Source: Halomonas meridiana
GTDB lineage: Bacteria > Pseudomonadota > Gammaproteobacteria > Pseudomonadales > Halomonadaceae
Assembly (NCBI RefSeq): GCF_009846525.1
Contig: NZ_CP024621.1
Span: 3,224,001 to 3,288,000 of the forward strand
Direction: 5' to 3'
Length of the DNA stretch: 64,000 nt
Below the pieces are notes generated by a model. It had not been told where the DNA came from, ran no database searches, and saw nothing but the letters and a program-made list of their open reading frames with translations. The translations under genes were made by a program, and so were the position numbers. How positions within the stretch are numbered: the stretch's first letter is position 1; each line of letters opens with the position of its first letter. Below, piece by piece: positions 26,761 to 38,983 of this stretch.

Positions 26761-27351
26761 CTAATCCAGTGTTAGCCCCAAATTGCTGATGCCGTTATTG
26801 CGCCCAAGCGTGCGAATCTCTTTGAGCGTCGTTTTATTGATCGGACCGCTGACCGCTTCCAGCACCGCGTCTTGGAAGTCGTTTTCGTCTTCCATCAGCG
26901 GATGGTCGCGAATGATCAATGCCAATGCTTGAGCATCCACTTCCCCTTCGGTGAGTTCGATGAACGCCCGCACGCCAGCCCGCGAGGTGCGGCTGACATC
27001 CAGCACCGCTTCGGGGGATTCGCCTTGCAGCGTATCGAGTAGCGCAGAGATGGACACCACCGCATCCAGCGCCCGACGTGCGCCGAAACTCTCATCGCCC
27101 TCTGGCGGTTCGCATTCGGCCAGCTTTTCCGCTTGGCGGGTAAAATCGATGCTGGCGTTGGGTACGCTAAGGCGCTCCCATACCAGGTTCAGCACGGTGC
27201 GCAGGGTATGCCCATCGCCATGGCCACTGGTTTGCTCGTACAGGGCGTAATTCGGCAGTAGACGCTCACACAGCGCTGCCATGAATGCTTGTTGGGCGGG
27301 CAGCGGCAGCAGTTGCAGCCGCTGATAGAATCCTTGGGGTTTAGCCACCAT
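26761..27351 (-). CDS. yjaG: DUF416 protein (YjaG family)
   Basis: A 196-residue cytoplasmic protein of the DUF416 family, the same length as E. coli YjaG, with no known function. Visible pattern: GFYQRLQLLPLPAQQAFMAA at the N terminus, LCERLLPNYALYEQ, ESFGARRALDAVVSISALLD near residue 110, and an acidic helical C-terminal half. The open frame continues upstream through short tandem repeats, but ATG at 27351 gives the family length and has AGGA upstream. It is a single gene, convergent with hisF. Confidence 0.85.
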   Translation of the reverse strand: MVAKPQGFYQRLQLLPLPAQQAFMAALCERLLPNYALYEQTSGHGDGHTLRTVLNLVWERLSVPNASIDFTRQAEKLAECEPPEGDESFGARRALDAVVSISALLDTLQGESPEAVLDVSRTSRAGVRAFIELTEGEVDAQALALIIRDHPLMEDENDFQDAVLEAVSGPINKTTLKEIRTLGRNNGISNLGLTLD

Positions 27352-27392
27352 GCTGATGTCCTGAGTCACTCTGTTGGTGAAAATAAGTGGAT

Positions 27393-27420
27393 GAAACTGA
27401 GTTGGCGAAACTGAGTTGGT
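27393..27420. repeat. Two tandem 14-bp repeats upstream of yjaG
   Basis: GAAACTGAGTTGGC is followed immediately by GAAACTGAGTTGGT, in the gap upstream of yjaG. It is a short local duplication, not a CRISPR. Confidence 0.8.
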
Positions 27421-27506
27421 GAATCGAACACGATGCGTTATCGTCGCACCCACGCGGCGGGCGACCCCCGCAACGCTTGATGTGCTCGGCCGGCGAGGAG
27501 ATTACC

Positions 27507-28199
27507 ATGCATATTCATCTGCTACAGCACGGCCCTGACCATGGCCCCGCCCGTCTGACCGACTGGCTTGAGAGTATGGGCCATAGTTACACCGTTTTTC
27601 ATCTTTACGCGGGGGAACTCACGCCCCGCCCAGGGGAGAGCGATGCGCTCATCGTGCTAGATGGCGCGGATGCCCTATTTAGTGCCCCTCCCGCTTGGTA
27701 TAAAGCGGAGCGCAAACTGATCAATCGCTACTTGGACGGTCAAAAACCTATTCTGGGCATTGGCCTCGGAGCGTTATGGATCGCGGAAGCGCTTGAGGCG
27801 GTCGTCGCCCCTGGCACCTACCCCGAAACCGGCTGGCATACCGTCACTCTAGCCCCGGAAAGCACCTTCGACCTGCCCGAGCAGTTTGAGGCCTTTATGT
27901 GGCACCGCCTGGTATTTAGCCTACCCGATGGCGCGCTACCATTAGGCGGCAGTGCCGCGTCCCCGCTGCAAGGGTTTAGCTGGGACGCAGGCCGCGTGGT
28001 GGGCCTGCTATGCCACATCGAGACGACTCAAGCGAGTCTCGCGCCGCTGCTCAACGCCTCCGGTCGGCCCACGGCCAAAAGCCCCGCCACGGGGCGCTTT
28101 GTGCAAACCGATGAGCAGATTCTAGAAGATCCCACGCGTTTTCAGCGCTTGGCACCGCTGCTGGATCGCGTCATGACCCAGTGGCTCAAACGCGCTTGA
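27507..28199 (+). CDS. Glutamine amidotransferase-like protein lacking the catalytic Cys
   Basis: A 230-residue protein with the class I glutamine amidotransferase fold, like the GuaA-type domain. It opens with HIHLLQHGPDHGPARLTDWL, has LIVLDGADALFSAP and a nucleophile elbow ILGIGLGALWIAEAL where the expected Cys of G-x-C-x-G is Gly (near residue 97). MWHRLVFSLP matches the usual H-W-H-x-D region, and the C-terminal FHPE motif is replaced by CHIETT. It therefore should not hydrolyse glutamine; a binding, scaffold or altered catalytic role is more likely. GAGGAG precedes ATG at 27507. It has no operon partner. Confidence 0.75.
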   Translation: MHIHLLQHGPDHGPARLTDWLESMGHSYTVFHLYAGELTPRPGESDALIVLDGADALFSAPPAWYKAERKLINRYLDGQKPILGIGLGALWIAEALEAVVAPGTYPETGWHTVTLAPESTFDLPEQFEAFMWHRLVFSLPDGALPLGGSAASPLQGFSWDAGRVVGLLCHIETTQASLAPLLNASGRPTAKSPATGRFVQTDEQILEDPTRFQRLAPLLDRVMTQWLKRA

Positions 28200-28218
28200 T
28201 CCCCACCTTCGGCGGCCG

Positions 28219-29307
28219 CTAAGCACTCCACTGTTTAGCGGCTGCAAGACAGCTTTCCCAATCGCCCACGTGCAGTTCCGCTGGTCGACTGCCCTGCTGC
28301 TTCTCTAGATGGTAGCGGTAAAGCGGGTCGTAATACTCGGTCAGCAGCGGGGCGAGCCACGCCTCATGCGCTTGGATATCCCCGGCGGCATGGGCACGGA
28401 AAGCCATGGCCTGCATACGCTGCAAACGCTGTAGCCGGGCATTGCCCAGGCGCTTGGCCAGCCGCTCTAGCGCGCTTGCCAACTGACGCTGCATACGCTG
28501 CCACCCCTCTTCTGGGCCAAAACGCGCGGTATAACCTTGCTCCAGCGCTTCGATATAGTCGCGACGCAGTTGGTCTAGCCGCCAATCGAGCGGCATTTCG
28601 ATGCGAACACGCGGGGCCCGCTGCAGGGCGTGCCAAAAATCGAGTGGGAGATTGGCATTGCCAATCTGTCGGGACTCATCTTCCAACACAAGCTTACCCG
28701 GCTGCCCAATCAAGCGCTGGGCCAGCGCGTGCTCGAAGTCGATTTGCGTCGTGGGCTCGTTAGGCTGCCGCCCAAACGCGGAGCCTTTATGATTCGCGCA
28801 GGCTTCCAAATCAATGCCGTTGGGCAGTTGGTTAATCAGCGTCGTCTTAGCGCAGCCGGTAAGCCCAGCGATCACGAGTATGGGTTGGTGGGCGGCATCA
28901 TCGATGCGCTGGCAGAGCCGTTGGCGCAACGCCTTCCACCCCCCTTCGATACGCGGGCGGTGCAGCCCAGCGTCGGCCAGCCACCGCTGAGCGATTTGCG
29001 AGCGCAGACCGCCACGAAAGCAGTAAATAATCGCATTTGGGTGCTGAGCCAAGTAGCTCTGCCAAGCCGAGACACGGGCTTGCTTCACGTCCCCGCTGAC
29101 CAGCCGTTCACCTAACGCGATGGCCGCCTGCTGGCCCTCCTGCTTGTAGGCAATGCCGACCTGATGACGCTCTTCATCCACCATCAACGGCAAATTGACC
29201 GCTCCTGGTAAACTGCCTTGGGCAAACTCGACCGGGGCGCGGACATCGATCAGCGGCGTGTTGGCCGCAATGATCTCAAGAGAAGCCGGCGTGGTCGGCA
29301 AGGTCAT
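28219..29307 (-). CDS. mnmH: tRNA 2-selenouridine synthase
   Basis: Converts 2-thiouridine at the wobble position of Lys, Glu and Gln tRNAs to 2-selenouridine through geranylation and selenophosphate. The 362-residue protein has an N-terminal rhodanese domain with the catalytic Cys in IIYCFRGGLRSQIAQRWL near residue 95, then a P-loop domain. The P-loop reads GLTGCAKTTLI, with Ala where Walker A normally has Gly before Lys. Its start overlaps the selD stop (ATGA), so selenophosphate supply and use are coupled. No selA or selB is nearby, so selenium here may be used only for tRNA. Confidence 0.92.
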   Translation of the reverse strand: MTLPTTPASLEIIAANTPLIDVRAPVEFAQGSLPGAVNLPLMVDEERHQVGIAYKQEGQQAAIALGERLVSGDVKQARVSAWQSYLAQHPNAIIYCFRGGLRSQIAQRWLADAGLHRPRIEGGWKALRQRLCQRIDDAAHQPILVIAGLTGCAKTTLINQLPNGIDLEACANHKGSAFGRQPNEPTTQIDFEHALAQRLIGQPGKLVLEDESRQIGNANLPLDFWHALQRAPRVRIEMPLDWRLDQLRRDYIEALEQGYTARFGPEEGWQRMQRQLASALERLAKRLGNARLQRLQRMQAMAFRAHAAGDIQAHEAWLAPLLTEYYDPLYRYHLEKQQGSRPAELHVGDWESCLAAAKQWSA

Positions 29308-30341
29308 CCAACCACCTCGATTTTAGCGTCACCCTGGGGCGCTTTCAGGGTGCCGAACGGCTCCAGCGTCAGCCCATGTTCACGGCCAATGCGTTCCACG
29401 TCATCTTCCCAGGCGGGGTCGACGCTGATCAACAGGCCGCCCGACGTTTGCGGATCGCACAGCCACTGCCAGTGGGCTTCATCCATGACGGGCAACGCGC
29501 TACCCAGGGCGTCGCGATTGCGTACGGTGCCGCCGGGCACGGCCCCTCGGCGACGATAACCCTCCGCTTCGGCGAGCTTTGGCAAACGGCGGAAGTCAAT
29601 CTCGGCCATCACGCCGCTGGCGCTGCACATTTCGGTGAGATGGCCGGCCAAACCAAAGCCGGTAACATCCGTCATGGCGTTGACGCCCTTCACTTTCGCG
29701 AGTGCAACCCCGATGGCGTTGGGTTTGAGCATGGTTTCCCGGGCGAGACCATGGTGCCCGGCGTCCAGCAAGCCGCGCTTTTCGGCCGTAGTGAGCATCC
29801 CGACACCAAGCGGCTTGGTGAGAAACAGCAGATCGCCGGGCTTGGCTTGGCTGTTGAGCTTCAAATGCTCGAGATCCACCAACCCGTTCACGGCTAAGCC
29901 AAACATCGGCTCTGGGGCATCGATGGAGTGACCGCCGGCCAAGGCAATACCCAGCTTGCGGCAGACGGCTTGGGCACCCGCTACCACATCACCGGCGATT
30001 TCTGGGCCAAGTTTATCCAGCGGCCAGCCCAAAATGCCGAGCGCCATGACCGGTGTGCCTCCCATGGCGTACACATCGCTAATGGCATTGGTCGCGGCGA
30101 TGCGGCCAAAATCAAAGGGGTCGTCGACGATGGGCATGAAGAAGTCGGTGGTCGCAATCATGCCGCGACCATCGCCCAAGTCATAGACGGCGGCATCTTC
30201 ACGGCCTTGATTGCCCACGATCAGCCGCTGGTGCCCGGCTGCCGGTCCGGCTTTGGCGAGAATGCCATCGAGAATATCCGGGGCGATCTTGCAGCCGCAG
30301 CCCGCTCCGTGGCTATATTGGGTCAATCGAATCGAACTCAT
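29304..30341 (-). CDS. selD: Selenide, water dikinase (selenophosphate synthetase)
   Basis: Makes selenophosphate from selenide and ATP. The 345-residue protein starts SSIRLTQYSHGAGCGCKIAP, where the catalytic position is Cys rather than selenocysteine (no in-frame TGA), followed by the glycine-rich ATP region and metal-binding aspartates (ATTDFFMPIVDDPFDFG), AGGHSIDAPEP, and TDVTGFGLAGHLTEM. Two ATG codons are adjacent (30344 and 30341); the second has better spacing from AAGGAG. It is the first gene of the selD-mnmH operon. Confidence 0.96.
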   Translation of the reverse strand: MSSIRLTQYSHGAGCGCKIAPDILDGILAKAGPAAGHQRLIVGNQGREDAAVYDLGDGRGMIATTDFFMPIVDDPFDFGRIAATNAISDVYAMGGTPVMALGILGWPLDKLGPEIAGDVVAGAQAVCRKLGIALAGGHSIDAPEPMFGLAVNGLVDLEHLKLNSQAKPGDLLFLTKPLGVGMLTTAEKRGLLDAGHHGLARETMLKPNAIGVALAKVKGVNAMTDVTGFGLAGHLTEMCSASGVMAEIDFRRLPKLAEAEGYRRRGAVPGGTVRNRDALGSALPVMDEAHWQWLCDPQTSGGLLISVDPAWEDDVERIGREHGLTLEPFGTLKAPQGDAKIEVVG

Positions 30342-30375
30342 CATCCCTCTCCTTTTTAGATAAGCATAGCCGAAG

Positions 30376-31749
30376 TTACAGCGCTTCTAGCGCATCGCTC
30401 AATTTGTCCACGGGGATCACTTCCATGCCTTTGGGTGCCTGCTTGGGAGCGTTGGCACGCGGTACGATAGCGCGAAGAAAACCGTGTTTGGCCGCTTCTG
30501 CAATACGCTCCTGCCCACTGGGTACCGGGCGAATCTCGCCAGACAAACCCACTTCCCCAAACACCACGAGCTCTTTCGGTAAAGCGCGGTTTTGCAGACT
30601 CGACACGACCGCCAAGAGCACGGCGAGATCGGCACTGGTCTCCAGCACTTTGACACCGCCCACGACGTTGAGGAACACATCCTGGTCACCGGTAAACAGC
30701 CCACCGTGACGGTTCAAGACGGCAAGCAGCATCGCTAAGCGGTTCTGATCGACACCAACGGCCACGCGGCGCGGGTTGCCCAGCGCTGATTCATCCACCA
30801 GCGCCTGCACCTCCACCAGAATCGGCCGAGTGCCCTCCCACACCACCATGACAAGGCTGCCTGGCGCCTGCTCCTCTTGGCGCGAAAGGAAGATCGCGCT
30901 GGGGTTTTTGACCTCTTTGAGCCCCTGCTCGAGCATGGCGAAAACACCCAGCTCATTGACCGCGCCAAAACGGTTCTTCTGGCCACGTAGCGTACGAAAG
31001 CGAGAATCGGCACCGCCTTCCAGCAGCAGCGAAGCGTCGATCATGTGTTCGAGCACCTTAGGGCCCGCCAGCGTGCCATCTTTGGTAACGTGCCCCACCA
31101 GCAACAGAACGGTATTGGTCTGCTTGGCAAAGCGCGTCAGTGCCGCAGCAGACTCGCGCACCTGGGCAACGCCGCCAGGAGCCGAGCTAATATCTTCCAA
31201 ATGCATGGTTTGAATGGAGTCGATGACCAATATCTCCGGCTTTTCCCGTTCGGCCACCGCGAGGATCGTCTCGACGCTGGTTTCTGCCAGCATCTTCAAT
31301 CCGTGGGTGGGAAGCTGCAGGCGGTGGGCGCGCATGGCGACCTGCGACAGCGACTCTTCCCCCGTGACGTAGAGAATACGCCGCTGCTGGGCAAGCTTGC
31401 AGGCAGTTTGCAGCAGCAGGGTCGATTTACCAGCCCCGGGATTACCGCCCAGAAGTACCGCAGACCCAGGCACCAAACCACCGCCTAGTACTCGGTCGAA
31501 CTCAGCAAAGGTGGAGGTCAGCCTGGGAACTTCGCTTAAATCGACATTGCTAAGATCCACCACGTCTCGGGAAAGGTCGCCTGCGTAACCGGCTCTTCCC
31601 GCCGTCGAGGTGCCACTACCCGGCCGGGCGCTTGTCAGCTTGACCTCTGTCAGCGTATTCCACTCTTGGCAGCTCGTACACTGGCCCTGCCATTTACGAT
31701 ACTCTGCACCGCATTCGGTGCAGACAAAGGCACTTTTCGCTTTTGCCAC
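30376..31749 (-). CDS. radA: DNA repair protein RadA
   Basis: RecA-like ATPase that drives branch migration during recombination. The 457-residue protein has an N-terminal C4 zinc finger (CTECGAEYRKWQGQCTSCQEW spans residues 10-30), Walker A GGNPGAGKSTLL near 100, the RadA-specific KNRFG motif (RGQKNRFGAVNELGVF near 260), and a C-terminal Lon-like domain (FGEVGLSGEIRPV). The start is GTG at 31749 with AAGGAG upstream. It is a single gene between selD and an NlpE-like gene. Confidence 0.96.
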   Translation of the reverse strand: MAKAKSAFVCTECGAEYRKWQGQCTSCQEWNTLTEVKLTSARPGSGTSTAGRAGYAGDLSRDVVDLSNVDLSEVPRLTSTFAEFDRVLGGGLVPGSAVLLGGNPGAGKSTLLLQTACKLAQQRRILYVTGEESLSQVAMRAHRLQLPTHGLKMLAETSVETILAVAEREKPEILVIDSIQTMHLEDISSAPGGVAQVRESAAALTRFAKQTNTVLLLVGHVTKDGTLAGPKVLEHMIDASLLLEGGADSRFRTLRGQKNRFGAVNELGVFAMLEQGLKEVKNPSAIFLSRQEEQAPGSLVMVVWEGTRPILVEVQALVDESALGNPRRVAVGVDQNRLAMLLAVLNRHGGLFTGDQDVFLNVVGGVKVLETSADLAVLLAVVSSLQNRALPKELVVFGEVGLSGEIRPVPSGQERIAEAAKHGFLRAIVPRANAPKQAPKGMEVIPVDKLSDALEAL

Positions 31750-31809
31750 TGCCTGTTTGCTCCTTCTCTTGCGTCACGTACTAAAGGCTAGAAGAGTGCT
31801 CAGAAATGC

Positions 31810-31832
31810 AAAAGGCGGCCAGTGGCCGCCTT
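31810..31832 (-). terminator. Terminator of the NlpE-like gene
   Basis: Nine-bp stem AAGGCGGCC / GGCCGCCTT (31812-31820 with 31824-31832), 3-base loop, followed on the minus strand by TTTT counting the paired ends. Confidence 0.75.
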
Positions 31833-31850
31833 CGAGCGTCGCGTAAGGTC

Positions 31851-32300
31851 TTACTGACGCTGTAGCTGCAGCATCTCTCCATTTTCGAAACGGCGGCGCT
31901 CAGGGTCGATCAGCTCCAAGGTACGCTCATCGATACGCTGGAAGTAGTAGATTTGGCCGTCGCCGTTCGGCGTCAGCTCGTAGACCGTCGCATCGGGGTC
32001 AGAGGGCGTACCGGTCAACACTTCCCAGTTACCGGCATAGTTCTCGTCCGGCGGTGTCTGGGGGTGATTACGGTAGGTGGCATCCAGGGTGAACGTACGC
32101 TCTTCTGGAGCACTCATCTCTTCGCCTACCAACGTGACATCCAGGTCAATGCCGTCACAGTTACGGCAAGGCAGTGTGCCTTGATAGTTAGCCTGTGATG
32201 CGGTCATACCTGCATCTTCGCGCTGATCCGTTGGTCCAGCTGCACAGCCCGCCAACAGTGCCAACATAGCCGAACCGGCTAGCAAACTCCTGAATTGCAT
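31851..32300 (-). CDS. NlpE-like copper resistance lipoprotein
   Basis: A 149-residue predicted outer-membrane lipoprotein with an NlpE N-terminal domain. The signal peptide MQFRSLLAGSAMLALLAGC ends in a lipobox (Cys19). The domain has the typical opening NYQGTLPCRNCDGIDLDVTL with a C-x-x-C pair near residues 50-53 and the strand pattern RTFTLDATYRNHP. E. coli NlpE senses surface contact and activates the Cpx stress response; this protein has only the N-terminal domain, lacking the C-terminal OB-like domain. AAGGAG precedes ATG at 32300. Confidence 0.85.
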   Translation of the reverse strand: MQFRSLLAGSAMLALLAGCAAGPTDQREDAGMTASQANYQGTLPCRNCDGIDLDVTLVGEEMSAPEERTFTLDATYRNHPQTPPDENYAGNWEVLTGTPSDPDATVYELTPNGDGQIYYFQRIDERTLELIDPERRRFENGEMLQLQRQ

Positions 32301-32483
32301 TGGGTGTCTCCTTATCGTGTTGGACATACATTTCTTTCGCGCGCTTATGACAGCATAACCGCTACAAGGTGCGACGCCCACCCCTACGCAAACAGTTATC
32401 GTCTAGCTCATGGGAATGCTTGCGCTCTTGCGGCCATCAGGCGACCATGGTGCGATTACCGTTAGGATAATCAGGTTACGCTC

Positions 32484-33545
32484 ATGAGCCAATATTGGAG
32501 CCCTGCCGTTAGGGAACTGACGCCTTACGTGCCGGGTGAACAGCCCCGCGAACGTGTCATCAAACTCAACACCAACGAAAACCCTTACCCGCCCGCTCCC
32601 GGGGTAAGTGATGCGCTGCGCCATTATGCCACCGATCATCTGCGCCTTTACCCTGATCCCACCTCGCTGGCGTTGCGAGAAACGTTGGCAGAGACGTATG
32701 GCGTCAGCGTAGCGGAAACCTTCGTCGGGAATGGCTCCGACGAGGTGTTGGCCTTCGCTTTTCAGGCTTTTTTCTGCCAAGGCGCTCCGTTGGATGTGCC
32801 GTCGATCACTTACAGCTTTTACCCGGTCTATGCCAATCTGTACGGCGTGGCGTTGCGTAAGCACGCCCTCAACGACCAGTGGGAAGTTGACTTAGAAGCC
32901 TTGGCAAGCGCCTCCGAGCGTGCCGGAGTGATTTTCGCTAACCCTAATGCACCGACCGGGCACGCCCACCCCCTCGCCAATATCGAAGTGCTGCTGAAAC
33001 GCGTGACGGATCGCGTGGTGCTGGTCGACGAAGCTTACGTCGATTTTGGCGCAGAGAGCGCGGTGGCACTGGTCGAGCGTTATCCCAACCTGCTGGTCAC
33101 CGGTACGTTTTCAAAGTCACGCAGCTTGGCCGGGCTTCGCCTGGGCTACGCAATTGGCTCGCCAGAGCTGATCGAGGGCTTACAGCGAGTGAAGGACTCG
33201 TTCAACTCCTACCCGGTCGACAGTCTGGCCAGCATCGTAGGTATCGAAGCACTAAAGGATACCCAACACTTCGACGCCTGCCGAAACAACGTAATCACCA
33301 CCCGGGAGCGCACACGTCAGCGCTTGGAAGCCCTTGGGTTCGAAGTACTCCCCTCTAAGGCTAACTTCCTGCTGGCCCAACACCCCGATGTTGCCGGAGC
33401 GCAGCTGTTTGCAGGGCTTCGTGAGCGAGGTATTTTGGTACGCCACTTCAATACCGAGCTACTCAACAACTTCCTGCGCATCTCCATCGGCACCGATGAC
33501 GAGATGGATAGCTTTATCGAAGCGCTTGAAGCTCTTTGCGGTTAA
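32484..33545 (+). CDS. hisC: Histidinol-phosphate aminotransferase
   Basis: PLP enzyme that makes histidinol phosphate from imidazole acetol phosphate and glutamate. The 353-residue fold-type-I aminotransferase starts MSQYWSPAVRELTPYVPGEQ, has LNTNENPYPPAPGV, FVGNGSDEVLAFAFQAF, the PLP-binding VLVDEAYVDFG, the Schiff-base Lys in TGTFSKSRSLAGLRLGYAIG near residue 210, and the phosphate-binding Arg in LRISIGTDDEMD. It stands alone, away from the hisBHAF operon, as is common in gammaproteobacteria outside the enterics. Confidence 0.95.
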   Translation: MSQYWSPAVRELTPYVPGEQPRERVIKLNTNENPYPPAPGVSDALRHYATDHLRLYPDPTSLALRETLAETYGVSVAETFVGNGSDEVLAFAFQAFFCQGAPLDVPSITYSFYPVYANLYGVALRKHALNDQWEVDLEALASASERAGVIFANPNAPTGHAHPLANIEVLLKRVTDRVVLVDEAYVDFGAESAVALVERYPNLLVTGTFSKSRSLAGLRLGYAIGSPELIEGLQRVKDSFNSYPVDSLASIVGIEALKDTQHFDACRNNVITTRERTRQRLEALGFEVLPSKANFLLAQHPDVAGAQLFAGLRERGILVRHFNTELLNNFLRISIGTDDEMDSFIEALEALCG

Positions 33546-33584
33546 TAGCTCACCATACTGCTGGTGCACTGAGTGCTTGAACGC

Positions 33585-33613
33585 AAAAACCCAGCCATGT
33601 GGCTGGGTTTTTA
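33585..33613 (+). terminator. Terminator of hisC
   Basis: Stem AACCCAGCC / GGCTGGGTT (33588-33596 with 33601-33609), loop ATGT, then TTT. Flanking A and T runs make it work in both directions. The stem is identical to that of the rRNA terminator at 33721-33742. Confidence 0.9.
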
Positions 33614-33655
33614 TTGAGCGGTACACATTTTCTGTTTGACGCGGCATTCACACAA

Positions 33656-33688
33656 CCCAAAAGCCCCGAGCACAGGATGCCCGGGGCT
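33656..33688 (-). terminator. Distal terminator of the rRNA operon
   Basis: Minus-strand stem AGCCCCG / CGGGGCT (33682-33688 with 33662-33668) followed by TTTT. It is the outer of two intrinsic terminators after the 5S gene. Confidence 0.7.
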
Positions 33689-33695
33689 GGTCATG

Positions 33696-33713
33696 GCGCG
33701 CTTTCGAGCGCGC
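33696..33713. other. UUCG-type hairpin between rRNA terminators
   Basis: A perfect 7-bp stem GCGCGCT / AGCGCGC closed by TTCG, between two terminators. It probably stabilises RNA ends or acts as an extra terminator stem for the rRNA transcript. Confidence 0.6.
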
Positions 33714-33716
33714 AAC

Positions 33717-33742
33717 AAAAAACCCAGCCGTTTGGCTGGGTT
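33717..33742 (-). terminator. Proximal terminator of the rRNA operon
   Basis: Minus-strand stem AACCCAGCC / GGCTGGGTT (33734-33742 with 33721-33729), loop AAAC, then TTTT. It lies 15 bases after the 5S gene. Confidence 0.9.
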
Positions 33743-33756
33743 CTTTGCGGTATAAG

Positions 33757-33874
33757 TGCCTGACGATGACCTACTCTCGCATGGGGAGACCCCACACTAC
33801 CATCGGCGCTAAGCGGTTTCACTTCTGAGTTCGGCAAGGGATCAGGTGGTTCACGCGTGCTATGGTCGTCAGGC
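33757..33874 (-). rRNA. 5S ribosomal RNA
   Basis: The minus strand reads GCCTGACGACCATAGCACGC at the 5' end and closes with GTCAGGCA, about 118 nt. The internal GTGGGGTCTCCCCATGCGAG and CCGAACTCAGAAGTGAAAC segments are typical of 5S rRNA. Ends are set by pairing and are good to a few bases. Confidence 0.95.
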
Positions 33875-33990
33875 GTAACGGGTAATGCATATCATGCTGA
33901 TGCGTTCGTGACGTGTTTTGTGATCGTCTCTTTCCGTCAGCGCCTTGGCTGGCGGATGCGTATCCGGTTCTCTGAGTGGCGATCCACTCG

Positions 33991-34026
33991 ATCGTTATCA
34001 TCGCGACCAGACCCCTTGGGTGTTAT
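33991..34026. other. 23S processing stem, 3' arm
   Basis: The minus strand here is nearly complementary to the 5' flank of 23S at 36918-36957: both read CTATAAC, AAGGGGTCTGGT and AACGAT in register on opposite strands. The arms would form the long stem cut by RNase III to free 23S rRNA. Confidence 0.75.
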
Positions 34027-36917
<2,891 letters not shown>

Positions 36918-36957
36918 CTATAACCCGAAGGGGTCTGGTATCTCGCAATGACAACGA
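36918..36957. other. 23S processing stem, 5' arm
   Basis: Partner of the inverted repeat at 33991-34026. It carries CTATAACCCGAAGGGGTCTGG on the plus strand. Confidence 0.75.
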
Positions 36958-37036
36958 TTGCCGGATACGCTTGAGACGTATCACTTAACAATTACGTATG
37001 AACGTTTCAACAAACGTTCATGTCAGCATGATATAC

Positions 37037-37050
37037 ATTGTTAAAGAGCG
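37037..37050 (-). promoter_or_regulatory. boxA antitermination element in rRNA spacer
   Basis: The minus strand reads CGCTCTTTAACAAT, matching the rRNA boxA core (GCTCTTTAACA) that loads NusB and NusE. It is the second copy; the first lies in the leader. Confidence 0.75.
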
Positions 37051-37161
37051 ACTGCTATGCGCAGTGATAAGCGGATGCTTTTTTCACTTTAAAAGGAAAA
37101 GAAAGACCTTTTCTTTTTTAACGTAAAAACAGCGCTTATCACTGCGTAACAACAGCATTCT

Positions 37162-37197
37162 GATCAGGTAATTCATTGTGAGCGCTTACCGCGAGGG
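37162..37197. other. 16S processing stem, 3' arm
   Basis: GATCAGGTAATTCAT and the following GAGCGCTTACCGCGAGGG are near-perfect complements of the leader at 38877-38912. Together they flank 16S and form the RNase III processing stem. Confidence 0.8.
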
Positions 37198-37209
37198 GAA
37201 GACATCGTT

Positions 37210-38742
<1,533 letters not shown>

Positions 38743-38876
38743 AAGATCAATGCGGTTCTTGCCTGTGACCAAAGCCACAGAAGCGAACCAAACTTGGCTC
38801 AAGGGTCAAACGAATTCATTCATTAGGCCGAAGCCTGTTTGACGAGTCGCTTGCCTTGATAATAGGTGATGATTCA

Positions 38877-38912
38877 CCCTCATCGGCAAGCGCCCACATG
38901 AATTACCTGATC
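38877..38912. other. 16S processing stem, 5' arm
   Basis: Leader sequence complementary to 37162-37197 across about 32 bp with a few mismatches and a one-base offset. Confidence 0.8.
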
Positions 38913-38914
38913 AA

Positions 38915-38928
38915 ATTGTTAAAGAGCT
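38915..38928 (-). promoter_or_regulatory. boxA antitermination element in rRNA leader
   Basis: The minus strand reads AGCTCTTTAACAAT, the canonical boxA of rRNA leaders, placed about 170 bases before 16S and 55 bases after the promoter. Confidence 0.8.
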
Positions 38929-38983
38929 GTTTCGCTGTGCCGGCTCGATGACCTGAACCGTGTTGCCTTAGCGAGGAAGGCGT

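Larger units (their letters stand above)
36918..37209 (-). other. 16S-23S internal spacer without tRNA genes
   Basis: The spacer is only about 292 bases and contains no tRNA-Ile, tRNA-Ala or tRNA-Glu. It holds a perfect 10-bp hairpin with a 4-base loop (36998-37021), a boxA-like GCTCTTTAACAAT (37037-37049, minus strand), a 14-bp inverted repeat with arms at 37060-37073 and 37133-37146 enclosing an inner A-rich/T-rich stem, and the 16S 3' processing arm (37162-37197). Confidence 0.85.

Noticed and set aside
27393..27420. Tandem repeat considered as a CRISPR
   Set aside because: Only two abutting 14-base units with no spacers and no cas genes anywhere in the window.
29304..30341. Selenocysteine in SelD
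   Set aside because: The active-site codon is TGC; there is no in-frame TGA.
36918..37209. Spacer tRNA-Ile or tRNA-Ala
   Set aside because: No cloverleaf, no T-arm GTTCGA motif and insufficient length.
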